Shown: piece by piece, positions 13,336-26,300 of the stretch
Layout of the letters: each line of letters opens with the position of its first letter
Position numbering within the stretch: the first letter of the stretch is position 1
From: Xenopus tropicalis
Lineage: Eukaryota > Chordata > Amphibia > Anura > Pipidae
DNA: 64,000 bases
Reading direction: 5' to 3'
Assembly (NCBI RefSeq): GCF_000004195.4
Contig: NC_030684.2
Coordinates: 110,709,429 to 110,773,428 of the forward strand
The notes under the pieces: model-generated
Told to the model about the DNA's origin: nothing
The model's database searches: none
Seen by the model: only the letters and a program-made list of their open reading frames with translations
Program-made: the position numbers and the translations under genes

Positions 13336-14129
13336 AAGCAGATTAACTGTAAGCAGTGGCATAATAACCAGTAGAGGGTCAGGGAATAGAAGGGCCCAGA
13401 AAGGACCCACATCCCCTGACACCCTCCCTCCTGCCTGCAACCATTCTGTCATGTCTATTTGCACATGGGCATAAAAGAGAGGGGGTTGCAGTAACGTGAT
13501 GTGAAGGAGGACCCAAATATGTTTCTGCAAGGGCCCCAGGAAAGTGAAGGTATTTTTTTGTGAATATGTTCTGACTTTTTTTGTTTATCAAGTTCTGGAC
13601 CAAGCGGTACTTACGCCCAAAGCAGGACTGTACATCTTGTCCTGGCTCCGACGTGATACTCACCCTGCAACAACCTCTGTCAGTGTTTTATGTCAAAAAT
13701 TCTTACAGTGTGGGCATGTGGCACAAAGGATCCGTGCCTTGCAGCACTTAGTTCTGAGATTGATTCTGACAAGGGTACTACTTGCATGTGGCTTGTAATT
13801 TCGTTCCTATATTTGTGGGTTTCCTGCCATTTTTGTCCAAAAACATGTTGGTTAATTGGTTTCTTATCCAATTGATCCTTAGGGTGCATTTCTGTGGTCG
13901 CAGGGTGGGCCTGGGGGACAGGGGGGCCCAGACCGCGGGGTATGCTTCCTCTATAGCTACTCACCCTGCTGAAGTTATGTGCACCTGCTGCTTAATATTT
14001 GTAGAGGTGCATGCATAATGTTGGTGGGCAGTAGGGGTGGCAGCTAAGTACCTGTGTGTGCTGGGCCCTTCTAAAGATTTTTTTGCACATTCTTGGTATG
14101 CCACTGTATTTGTGTGGCCGATATATCGA

Positions 14130-14240
14130 AATTAGATTGTAAGCTCCATTGGGGCAGGGAGTAATGTAACTGACTGAATATTTTCTGTAAAACGCTGCGT
14201 AATCAGTGATGTATAAAGTATAACAATAACAAGAAGCATA
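14130..14240. mobile_element. possible LINE-type 3' end fragment
   Basis: AGATTGTAAGCTCCATTGGG followed by GCAGGGAGTAATG, AAACGCTGCG and GTATAAAGTATAACAATAA resembles the widespread frog repeat tail with 'GATTGTAAGCTC...GGGCAGGG'. The family assignment is from memory and not secure. Confidence 0.4.
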
Positions 14241-16850
14241 AACCCTTTCACACTCATTCAGAGTTCCCATGTGACTCAAGCGGAAGGAGAGAGAATTGAT
14301 TTAGTCCCACACTCTCTATCTATTCAAGGATGGATGATGAAACCCTTTATAATGGCCCTCTTCCTGCATGTGCTACTTGTACTCTCAAGCATAATGAGGA
14401 ACTCGTTAGAAAAAGGGGACAAATTTATAATGGAAACATGGAAGAAATTATTCCCCCTGCCTCCAGAAACAATGCACAGACCCAAATGTCAGGGCACTTC
14501 CAGTATAGAATAACTAGTGAAGTAAATTGACCAGTTTGCATACTGGTATCCACTACATGCCAAGCACTGTGGATACTTCCAGCCTCAGCCAATAGCATCT
14601 CACTGTGTAATCAGGTGTGGCTTTTGCCATGAAGCAGTTGAGCCCTTTGCCACAAGCAGCACATCTCTATGGGCAGCATATGATCCTTTACAAGTGCAGA
14701 TATGCTCTGGGCTGAAAGTGTCTGCACCCCCAACTACCACCTGTGTCACCACATAATCCCATCAGTTTGCATACTGTGTCAGTCACAACCTTAATAACAG
14801 TTCTGCAAAATGCAATTATTCCAGCAAAATCATTTTACTGATGTTTAAATATATCTATCTGTACATTTTCTTCAGCTGGCCCTGCAACTTTGCTTATCCA
14901 GAGGATAAACTAGCATCCTGGTGCAGGCATGTGTCATTGGAATGTTGTGACTTGCAGTTCATCAAAGCCAGAGACACAGGATGAATAGCACTACTCTGCC
15001 AAACTAAGAGCCATATCCATTTTCTAGATGTTCACAAGTTGGTTCTCAGTTCCTTTTGTTATCACAATGTTCTAAATGTAGGAAGAGAAACAGCACTTCC
15101 TCCTGCTGATACAAATCTCCAGTCACTTCCCACCTATACAGCTGCTGTGAAACAGAGGTGCGATGCTGCCGAGAACAGGCCAACTTTGCATAAAAAGGAG
15201 AAAAGTGTTGTTTTTTAACCCCTTCCCTGTCGCAACAGCGCAAGGGAGTGGCTAGGGTGAGGGCAGAGGATAACAATTATCTCAAAGCCGCATAATTGAT
15301 TTTTAGTTTGGCACCATCAGTGATCTTGGCTTTAAGTTCTCTGTCATTTTAACCACTTCCTTCATTATCCCCAAGGAGTTGGGCTTTGTCTTGTAACTCG
15401 TTGACTCTTTGCTTTACAATGTAATATAAGGAAGTGGTTAAGAACTGCATCCACTGTGTAATAAATAACCAAATTTGCATATGATTTTGCTCAATTAAAG
15501 GCACAATCCAAAAAGCGGAGGCCTATGCCTGACTCCAGTAATGGGTGATCAAATGTAAAGTGCTTTTGTCATGGCTGCTACCGATCACTAGACCTAGAGC
15601 AAAACTCAACGTATGGGCATGTTATTACATTACTTTCTACCAGGATTTGTTTAGCAGCGTTCTGTATATGAGGCCAACAAGGACATTAATATACAGTATA
15701 TTGGGTGGCACATACACATTTTTACCAGGAGGTGGATAATCATAACTACCCCCGCAAGGGGTACAGCTGTGTTACCAGGGTCAGAAGTAGTGGTAGGCAA
15801 AAAAGGCATGTGCCTAGAATGCAATGGTGGGGGCGCTAGGCATGTTGTGCTTCTGCCTATACCTAGCTTGGGCCCTGGGTGACAAGTGGGACAAGTGGGA
15901 GGGGCATCAAAGAAGCTTTCATTGGGTTCACTTGGACATTGTCCTGGCACTGCTTCTAGGTAAGGAGAATTAGGTAAGGAGAATTATGGAGGGTGAGGGT
16001 GCAGAGGAGTGGCTTGGAAATGTTGCACATAGGCCCAGTGGACTATAGATATATTGTTATGGTAGGTTGATATTGCTGAGCCATACATGCAGCACTCTTA
16101 GTGACACCTAGCAACCAGAAACCAGATTAATTGTGAGGCTGGATGTTTATATTTATTTCTTTGCTTGTTGTTTATCTATTTAGGGCCTTTTCTTCATAAT
16201 TTTTCAGTGTGGTCTTCAAAATGCTGCTTGGTTGCTATGGCAGTGGGACCCTAGTAACCAGTCAGCAGCTTAAATTCCACACTGGACAGCTGCAAAACAA
16301 AAGGCTAAATAATTATAATGACCACAAAATATAAACAATAAAGACAAACAGCAAATTGTCTTACGTGTACAGCAGCCCCATTCAGTGAAATAGTTACACA
16401 TGATCTGATCATTGGCCCAGGGCAGGAAAGAAGTGGCTTTGGTCATTCTGGCCAACTTATGAATGACAGGGACAGTGATTTACAAGGGTAATATAAAGTG
16501 TATGGCCTTTGGCTTCCACACCAATTACTGGATTTAGGGTAGGCTATAGAGGGCAGGGACAGAATTTGCCTTGGGCCCCTAAATTCAGGGTGGCTGCTTG
16601 GGTGGGGGTTATATGTGCAATAACTATAGTACAACAACAAATGGGGGGCTGCAGAAGGTGGGATAACCCTGATAACATGAACCAATGGCGTTCATGTATA
16701 AGATTTTTTATATTTACCAAGAATGCTGCTGGCAGAATGTGAGGAGTGGTACAGTCCAGGCTGGGGTTACCTTGTGAGTCTGTGAGACAAAAGAGCAGGC
16801 TCCCCTGATACTGCTGATAGGGTGGGCACGACTGAGAGTGGGGCCCAGCC
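14241..16850. other. intergenic stretch upstream of rasgrp1
   Basis: No supported exon or RNA gene. Fragments at 15780-15950 and 16540-16640 look like old dispersed repeats but no complete element could be bounded. Confidence 0.35.
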
Positions 16851-17288
16851 TGGGACAGCAAGTATGCGACCGAGTCACCGTCTCACACACTCTCTCATTG
16901 TCTCCGTGTGACTGATACCTGAGGGTTAATGTAGCAGCATTTAAGTGTGTGGGAGGAGTGTGAGGGAAAGGGAGGGTGCTGCTGGTGTAACTTGTTAGAA
17001 TGGAAGGGAAGCGCTATCCTCTCGCACTGGGATACCCACAGGCAGCTCAGGGCCAGTGAAAGTTGGTAGAAAGGGGTTTATTGGCAGGTCCCCCCGCCCA
17101 GAGCCGCAGAGGGCAGGGCAAGATGTGTGAGGGAGAGGAGCCGGGCACCTGTGGAGTTGCAGCGCTGGAGGTGTGTTTGGGTGGGGACCAGTGAGGAGCC
17201 GCTGGTTTCAGTGCAGCTCCATTCCAGGATGGGATACAGACTGGGGGCTGATACTAAACATCACTCCGACTACTGCAGCATCTTCGTC
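16850..17288 (+). promoter_or_regulatory. rasgrp1: probable rasgrp1 promoter and 5' UTR region
   Basis: More GC-rich than its surroundings and directly upstream of the start codon. I see no convincing TATA box, so the transcription start is not placed. A short upstream frame starts with ATG at 17123 and stops at 17194. A second upstream ATG at 17229 (A at -3, G at +4) is in frame with the start at 17289 and would add 20 residues. The promoter call is inferred from position only. Confidence 0.4.
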
Positions 17289-17314
17289 ATGGGGACTGTC
17301 GGCAAGAAGAAGGA
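17289..17314 (+). CDS. rasgrp1: rasgrp1 coding exon 1
   Basis: Encodes residues 1-8 and two bases of codon 9 (MGTVGKKK). The donor is GTAAGT at 17315. The start has G at -3 and G at +4. Reading on past the donor gives TAA at 17316, so retention or use of a later donor would end translation at once. Confidence 0.9.
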
Positions 17315-20300
17315 GTAAGTGCCTTGGGCTGCTGGGCATGGGAGGGCAGTGCCCTGTCTGGGTATGTGCCTTGGGCTGCTGGGCATGGGAGGGCAGTGCC
17401 CTGTCTGTGTATGTGCCTTGGGCTGCTGGGCATGGGAGGGCAGTGCCCTGTCTGTGTATGTGCCTTGGGCTGCTGGGCATGGGAGGGCAGTGCCCTGTCT
17501 GTGTATGTGCCTTGGGCTGCTGGGCATGGGAGGGCAGTGCCCTGTCTGTGTATGTGCCTTGGGCTGCTGGGCATGGGAGGGCAGTGCCCTGTCTGGGTAT
17601 GTGCCTTGGGCTGCTGGGCATGGGAGGGCAGTGCCCTGTCTGGGTATGTGCCTTGGGCTGCTGGGCATGGGAGGGCAGTGCCCTGTCTGTGTATGTGCCT
17701 TGGGCTGCTGGGCATGGGAGGGCAGTGCCCTGTCTGGGTATGTACCTTGGGCTGTTGGGCATGGGAGGGCAGTGCCCTGTCTGGGTATGTGCCTTGGGCT
17801 GCTGGGCATGGGAGGGCAGTGCCCTGTCTGGGTATGTGCAGGGCTTGTACCTTGCTCAGTAGGTAGAGATGGGGCGAGTATAGCCTGGGGCCGCTATCAG
17901 TACCGGGTACCCAACGGGCATTGGGGTCACTTGTCTGGCCTTTGTAGCTTCATTGTTTCATGGATATTCTGTATATAGTACGGGGCAAGTACCCTGTAGG
18001 TGCCTCAGGCAGCCCTCATTACTTTGTATGGGGGGAGATGAGGCTGAGCAGTGTGACCTTCTGTACTGAGTGCATGTATGATTAACCCTTTGGGTATCAC
18101 AGGTGTGTGCTTATAGTTTGCTGGAGCTTTCATCACTTCATGTTCACTTCTAAACAGGACAGAAGTGATGGGATGTGCTCATGTCATATACAAGCTGTAT
18201 TGTGGGGTTGATTGAGATGATGGGATGCACTGGGTGTATACACAGCTGTAATAAAGTGATTATTGTCAACTCAGTATCCAGAGTGCAGCATGTATGTACA
18301 GAAGATATACAGTAATAATGTACAGAAGATATACAGTACATATCCTAGCATATTATGGACTGGTGTTCATACATAGCTAAGCAAATATGGGGGGCTGCAC
18401 CCATTGAACCTATGAGCTGCTTTATGTAATAGTCTCTTTCATTTTCCTGCAACACGTGTGTTGCCCTGATTCACATGTAGCTCTGAAAAAGGACTGTTTC
18501 ATTATGCATTATGCAGTAAAGATACGTTTACCCAACTTGTTGCAACAAATCTCAGAAAGCAAATTATCTGCTTTGTAAATTGTCCTCATTATGCTCATTA
18601 GAGAGGCAGGCTTATGCTATTATACAGACAGGCTTGTGCTATTATACAGACAGGCGTGTGCTATTATACAGACAGGCTTATGCTATTATACAGACAGGCT
18701 TCTTTTCTTATCAAGGAACAATGAGTCCACATATGCACTGTATTTTAAAGGAACACATGGCATCCTCTCCATGTTACTCATATATACAATATACAGTTTC
18801 AGAGATTTTTTTTTTTCATCCTTTTCGTCTGGTTGTGTTGGAAACCGGATAGGATGGATGTGCTTAATAAAGGGTTTATTGAGTGATGGTTAGTGCCACC
18901 TAGAGCCAGCTGGGAAACATGTATGGCTTGGGCTGAGGTGAAGTAACATTGTTTCCTATCTGCCTGTAGGATCTGTTGGGAGATGACTCTTTGGAGACTT
19001 TGTTCTCCTAGTCAGGAATTTCAGCCTGGTTAGTATCCTGCCTGAAAAGTATTGTTTTACACTGGAAGTGCTACTGCCAGTGGTTTTGTTACGGTGCTGT
19101 TAGTAGAGGACAATTTCAAGGGGACAATTCTATTTCTCCCTTAGCTAACTTGCTGCACCAATACAGCCTGCAACATACATAACTTCACAAGCTCAAAACA
19201 CAATGCCCAAAATTGTTCTTTATCCTGACAGTGAGAATTGAGTATAAATGCCAGCATGAAGCTGAGAACAAATTTGTTGGCATCGAGGAGTATTGTAGTT
19301 AATGTAATGTGACTGGCTCCATCAGGCCTCTGTGGCCTGTACCATTACTCTCCCACAGCAAATTCCATGCCCTAATCTTGATGAGCCCTAATAAAATTGC
19401 TGTTAGGGCTCTACACATCACACTGGATCATTGGCAACATTGGTATAAATCTACCCAGTGTTTTTGTGTGCAGTCCTGTATTATGTGGCTCTGTCTGACT
19501 CCTAAAATCCTTTCATTTATCTAAGAGATCATGTTGTGATATTGCTAGGTGTCTATGTAAATCTGTCACAGAATGGAGGGAAAGAGAGATGGATTATGGT
19601 TTATTTTATTCCCATTTACATCTGAAAGACAAGTGCCATATAGAAAGTGCAGTTGCTGCTGCTGCATGTGTGCATATGGATGGGTTTTGTTGCATTATCT
19701 TAACAGTTTTTATAATTTCTTTAAGACACGCTAATTAGACCAGTAGGTTCGAGGTTGTCATTGCAGCAGTAGCACTCTGTCAAGGTTAGATATATGGCAG
19801 CTTTCACTTCTCTCTTGTCATGATTTCCCTGTGGAGATGCTGTGGAGTAACAGGAAGTTGGGAGTCTAAAGACTGGGTAACCCACAGTGTAACCATATAC
19901 CATGGAACTGATGTCAGAGGCCATCATAATCAGTGAAATTAACAAAGTGATTGGTTACCATGCACATAACTGAAATACAAACTTGAATAGTAGAAATCGG
20001 CAGGCAGAGAATCAGGCCAAAAGTCGGGGGGTTGGCAGCAATAAACAAAGTCGTGGACAGGCCAAGGGTCAGTACCGGAGAATCCAAAGAACAGGACAAA
20101 GAGGGACCAGGGGCAAAGGAACAAGGCTGGGGTCATGGAACAGAACCTCGGAAGGCAGGGACCAGAACCAGGACAGGATACAGAGGCAAGATCACAGAAA
20201 TTAACTCAATGACCAAGCAAGGTGCATGGTCAGTGACAGACTTATAAGGGTCATGATAATGAGATGGGAAACATATGAGGATAACAAGGTGGGCGGAGGA

Positions 20301-23300
20301 AAGGGAACAGGAAGAGAGAATACAAGGAGAGTGACAGGATTGGTCAGGGCCAGCCCAAAACGCCTCCAGTGGCTCAGGAAGTAGATGCACATAGCCAGAA
20401 ACACACAAGCCAGTGTTTGAGTCCTGGCTGATTCTGACATCTCTATAAATGATGCAGAGAATGGGATTTTAATGGCACACAGCATCCAATGCTCTTGCAC
20501 CTATATGTAATAAAAGGCACTAAGTTTGCCCAGTAGCAGTAACCCATAGCAACCAATAAGATGTTTGTTTTTAAACAGGTGACCAGTAAATGCTACCTGC
20601 TGACTGGTTGCTATGGGTTACTGCTCCTGGGCAAACTTACCTCCTTTAATTACATAACCCCATTGGTCTTAAAAGGGTCACTTAAAAACACACCTGTAAC
20701 TGTGGGTGCTGCAGATTAATAAGGTTCTTGCAACTTTTGTCTGTTTAGTTTTAAAGCACAGTTTTGCCTATTCCACTTCACTTGTCTGTACCCAAGCTAA
20801 CTCCATGCCTGCAGGTGCAGAAGCATCACAGAGCTGAGATGAGCGGTCAGGCTGTTTCTTGGCCTGCATTTGGCCACTTGAACAAAAATAGCCTCCAAAA
20901 ATAAAATTGCCTTCCACCAAAAAGGGGGACTGAACAGTTGGGAGAGCACGTGAATACCAAGTGTAGATAAAAAATTTTTTTTGTAACTGTAGTTCACTTG
21001 AAGTGCTCTGAAGACACGTAAACTTTTCTTTTTTATTCCTGTTATTGTTGCATTGTGCCTATTCATGTATGTGCAGCTGATACTTCCTACTTCTATTCCC
21101 AAGCGGCTGCTGACATACATATAGGAAGTTTTTCCAGAAACACAGTGTTCCTCTTGTGAACCTTAAAGGGGATGTAAACCCAAAAAATACACTTTTGCCT
21201 TGTGTAAGAAAATGTTTTTAATTATAAGCAAATTAAACTTTTCAGTGGTTTTAAACATATTTGTTTTTGTCTGTCCAAAGGTTTTCCCTGCACTGGTGTT
21301 TCTGACTATTGAAACAAGTAGCAGAAACCAGCAGATTAACAGACCTGTGAAGAAGCATGCAAGACAGTGACAAAAGGAAAATACAACTTGTATGCCACAA
21401 AGTGTAAGGGCTCTGGCACACGGGGAGATTAGTCGCCCGCGGCAAAACTCCCTGTTCGCGGGCGACTAATCTCCCCGAGTTGCCTACCCCTGCCATCCCA
21501 CCAGCGAACATGTAAGTCGCCAGTGGGATGGCAGACGCGGCGGGGCAATTTCAGGAAATCGCTGAAAAAGACTCGCGAGTCTTTTTCGGTGATTTGTGTG
21601 AAATCGCGCTGCCACGTCTGCCATCCCGCAGGCGACTTACATATTTACCGGTGGGATGGCAGGGGTAGGCAACTCGGGGAGATTAGTCGCCCGCGAACAG
21701 GGAGTTTTGCCACGGGCGATTAATCTCCCCGTGTGCCAGAGCCCTAAAACTCAGTGAAGGGGCTCAATGAAACTGTGGTGTAGGTTTCGCCAGGTCCACT
21801 TCAATAAGTACCATGTAAAAATAAAAAAATCCACTGGAGAGCCAAATGCTTTCTGGTGCACCAGAGGAAGGTCCAAAACATGTAGTGCTATGCTTCTCTA
21901 AACCAATAAACAACACAGAACACATTTGGCTCTCCAGTGGATTTTTTTATTTAAGCATGCAAGACATTAGGGCTTATTTACAAAGAAAAATACAGTTGTG
22001 GTGACACAAATTTGCTCTCAGTCATTGTGCCAAAAAATCCAATTCATTAGAAGTACTTGCATTCCACAGTGGCCTGTGCCAATTGATGCAGCAAACTTGT
22101 AAGAATCAGGAGCATGAGTGTGCCTTATGTTTAATTATGTTTATGTTAAAATAATGGGATTAAATACTGCATTGTGGGCGATTGCTTCAAAAATGCACTT
22201 TGATCACTTTGAATACTGGTTAAGTTGAAATTACATTTGCACATAACTTTTAAGGAGAATAAAACTCCCGCTGTGCATGTTTAACTGATAGCCCCCTGCA
22301 GTGGTCCCGCTGCCCCCTCTCCAGCAGTGCCTGCGGCTACCCCCTGTACCGACTATGTAACTCCAAAGTAGCCCCGCTAGGTTGGCAGACACTCTCTTTG
22401 GCCATGTCACATCCTGTTAATGTCTCCTTGACTGCGATCACCAACCAGGAACATGTGTAGGGAATGCCAGCACTTGATCTGCGCCCATTGTGTATGCTCC
22501 TGCTTGCCAGAAACAAGATGAGACATGGCCAAAGATAGTGGCTGCCAAATCCCCACTGTGCTACTCTGAATTTACATATCTGATACGGGAGGGCCATGGG
22601 ACTTTTAGCTGCAAGCACTGAAGCAGTAGGGGTGGGAGCAAGGAGGCCTCTGTGGGGTTATCAGTTAAAGACTCAGGAAAAGGTGATGTACCGTGTTAGC
22701 CAGTCAAAAATGTTTTCAGGGAAACCCTTTTGAAATAAAAAGTAACAAAAATGGTATAAAGGTGATACCTTAATTGGCTAACTAAGATAACCATAGCAAG
22801 CTTTCAGAACATTTTAGTTCCTTTTTCAAGCTTGTTCTTCATAAAAGTAGTCAGCTTGAAAAAGGAACTAAAATGTTCTGAAAGCTTGCTATGGTTATCT
22901 TAGTTAGCCAATAAAGGTATCACCTTTATACCACTTTTGTTATTTCAGAAGGGTTACCCTGTAAAAGTTCAAAAAAGGGATGTGGAAAAGTTAGTATAAT
23001 TTTTACTTACCTGGGGAAGAGGTTACCTGATCAGTTGAACTATGGCCATGGAAGAAGGGCTCCTGGCAATTCAGAAAGGCAAGGGCAACAAGCTGCACTA
23101 CAGCTCCCATAATACCCTTGACAATGTACAACTGTTAATGGATGGCTGACAGTTGCAGTTCACAAGCCTCTCTCACCTTTGTTGCAGAGTGTGTTTTACT
23201 GAATATTTCTAGGAAAATAAAGATAAATAGTGCATACAGGCTCTTTAAACACTGATGTGCAATATTGATCTGGCAGGGGTTGAAGTTGCGGGGCCACAGT

Positions 23301-26300
23301 TGGATATCCCAGACATAAACTCTAAAATAAAAAATTACAACAGTGTTGAGGGAATGAATCTTAGGGGCAACCCTTTTAACCCTCAGCAACCAAATTAGAA
23401 ACAAGTTCTATCTGTAAAATGAATGTTATGGGTTACAAGACGTGGAACAAACTCTAACCATGTCCAAGGGGCTCAGTATTCAGTGCCTTACCTTGTTACC
23501 AGCCCTGTGAGCAGGGTGTGGCCTGGCACTGGCTCTCCGACTGGCATACAGTACAGGATGAGTATAGACTTGCTATATGTGTGCAGCCTCATTCTTTCCA
23601 CAAACAGCTAAAAGGAAGCAAGTGATACCCCATCATTAGGTTCATGGCGCAGGGAATTCTCTATCAGGCTTCCTGGAAAAAATGTGTAAATTCTATTGCT
23701 CTCAGCTTTGTTTCAGTAAATTGAGGCGTTGTCTCTCATTGTTTCCCTTTATTAAACGTAATTTCTGCACTTACGTAAGATATATTTTCCTAAATGCCTT
23801 TTCATTAGTTAACCCTTTATATTACACACTGTGGGTAGAGCAAATGTATTTGTGCATCAAAAGCAATATCCATCTTTTAATCACCACTAGGGGTGCTGTT
23901 CCTGTAATCTATGGAATATTTTCCAGTTTAGTCAGCCAACATAGCTCACACACACACACAGTGAAAGCTAATGAGCGGAGAAAGAATGTATTGCATTGAC
24001 AGTCATTTAGGGCTTAATACACATTGTAACTGATGACAGATAAGCTATTGTTTCTTCTACTCAATGCACTGTCAATACGACCCAAGTCGAATAATACAAA
24101 GGTTCTCCTGCCTGGCTACTGTTCTCATGTCTACTACTGTGTGAGCACATTTAGCAATGTAAGGGCTCTGGCACACGAGGAGATTAGTCGCCCGCGGCAA
24201 AACTCCCTGTTCGCGGGCGACTAATCTCCCCGTGTGCCAGAGCCCTAAAGGGTTTCTGAACCCTTTGATTTCTACAATCCTGAAATCTTCTTCAACCTTC
24301 AGAAAACTTGCTTTTTGGAAGGGCAAGGGGGTCTGGGATGTCAGAAATCATTGCTTCTCATTGTATTTTATGTATTTGGCACTAAAGTTCCCACTGCTTC
24401 TCACTGTATTTAATGTATTTTGGGTGCCACTATAGTAGTCTTTCTGAAGCAAACACACAACTTTTACCAGCTTAGGATAGCAGTACATTGTATTTTAATT
24501 ACTTTCATTTTTTGGTGTTACTGTTCCTTTAAACTTGCAGATAAATGGCTGAAGATAGCCTAAATTATTGGGAGGCATTTGTCGCTGCGATTTTTAAAAA
24601 GCAAGTTCCAGAGACAAGTCGCTCTCTTGTTTTGTCTCTACATAGAGAAGATTATAAATCACCAGTAGCTAAACTGACGATACTACTTCAAATGACTTAT
24701 CACTCCGAATGGCTATGAGAACCCTGTGCTTTTTAAAAATCAACTAAATCTTCCCATGGGACATTAGCCTAAAGGTGGCCATACACGAGCCAATTTCACT
24801 CGTTCTGGGAGGAACAATCTAATTGGTACACGATCGTTTGACGATCGGTTTGCCATAAGATATGCCATTCACAGACAACAATTCTTGAAAAGATGTCATT
24901 GTTTTGTTGACGTACAATACAGAAAGATCATACATCTGCGTACGATCAGATATCGTGGCGGAAACAGTATTTAACCCTGTCTGCCCTAAGCTCTGTGTGT
25001 GCCATACTCCTGCCTGCCCCATGCCCCTGTGTGTGCCATACCCTACTCTACCAGTAGTTCTAGGAATTTTTGCCAGCATTTTGAAAATGGTTGCAACTTG
25101 ATGCACTATCCAAAAAACTTATTTTGCTAAAGGTTATGTAATATGTAGCGTTCACATACAATCGAACCCTGCAATAAGCAAATTAAGGTTCACAAAGAAC
25201 GCTCATGTACTTCAGTATATGTTCGCTGACTTCCGCTGGCAATCGTGACATGCGCAGGGAACAATTGTTTAACAAAAATGTCTGGCACTCACACCAACTG
25301 GCAGATTTTTTCGCTGAACGACAAAAATTTGTAAATCCAAATTTTTATGGCCGATAATATTGACCTGATTACTGGCCCGACGATCGTTCGTACACCATAA
25401 ATCTATATGGTATATGGCCACCTTTAGGGCACTGCTGCTATCTTGCTACCTTCCCATTATTATACTGATTGGCTGCTGGAAGGGGGGTGCAGAGTGACTG
25501 AAGTTTATCAGAGCACAGGTCACATGGCTGTGGCACCCTGGGAAATTAAGAATATGGCTAGCCCTGTGTTTTTGAAAAACAGATTTCTATAAAGGATTCT
25601 GCTGGAGAAGCTCTATTAACTGATGCTTTTTGCAAAAAACATGTTTTCCTATGACAGTATGATTTAATGTTAGTGTTTATTTGTGGCGCCATTTTGGTGC
25701 ATTGGTGCATCTCACACTAGCCGCAGCAGGTGCTATTTAATAGGTACCCAATTTGCATCCATTAGTATATGAGCCCTGAACAAAACCACTGTAGATACTA
25801 AACTGACCAGCAGTATAGTGACTGTGTTTAATAATATAATATACATCTGAAGCCTGCTTATTAACCAAGTATTTATTTTTGCGCCTGTACCAATGTGTTC
25901 CGTGCTGTGTGCTGGTGACGGAAATGTGTTTTTAGAAACTTTCAGGACCCTTCTTTGGGATGTGAATCACAGAATGCTGTTCTGAGAAAAGACGTGCCAA
26001 ATGATCACCGGACTGGCTGCTCTCAAACAAAGTAGACTGCATGCTAGCCTAAATAGCTGCGGTGTCTCCACATGCCTTGCCTCACTGGTACATGTATGGG
26101 GCATTGGTATCGAGGCATAGGATGAGGCTGTACTTTAGTAGTGATTCATTCAGCCTGTGGCAAGGCTGATCTACTCCATCAGATCAGTGCGGTTTGTCTG
26201 TCTATGTGTACGTACCTAAAATACACACTATCCATTTGGCCCATAGATCACATAAGACCAGTGTAACTCATCAGAAACGTACAGATGCAGCTCTCCAGTG

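Noticed and set aside
13090..13530. 146-codon - strand frame
   Set aside because: It overlaps MITE fragments, and no recognised domain or splice context supports it.
14271..14530. Two overlapping short frames of 80 and 66 codons
   Set aside because: No recognised domain, no splice context and close to repeat fragments.
17173..17978. Long overlapping open frames (up to 229 codons) on both strands
   Set aside because: They follow the 47-bp tandem array, whose period cycles through all frames without stops. The peptides are pure repeat translations inside intron 1 of rasgrp1.
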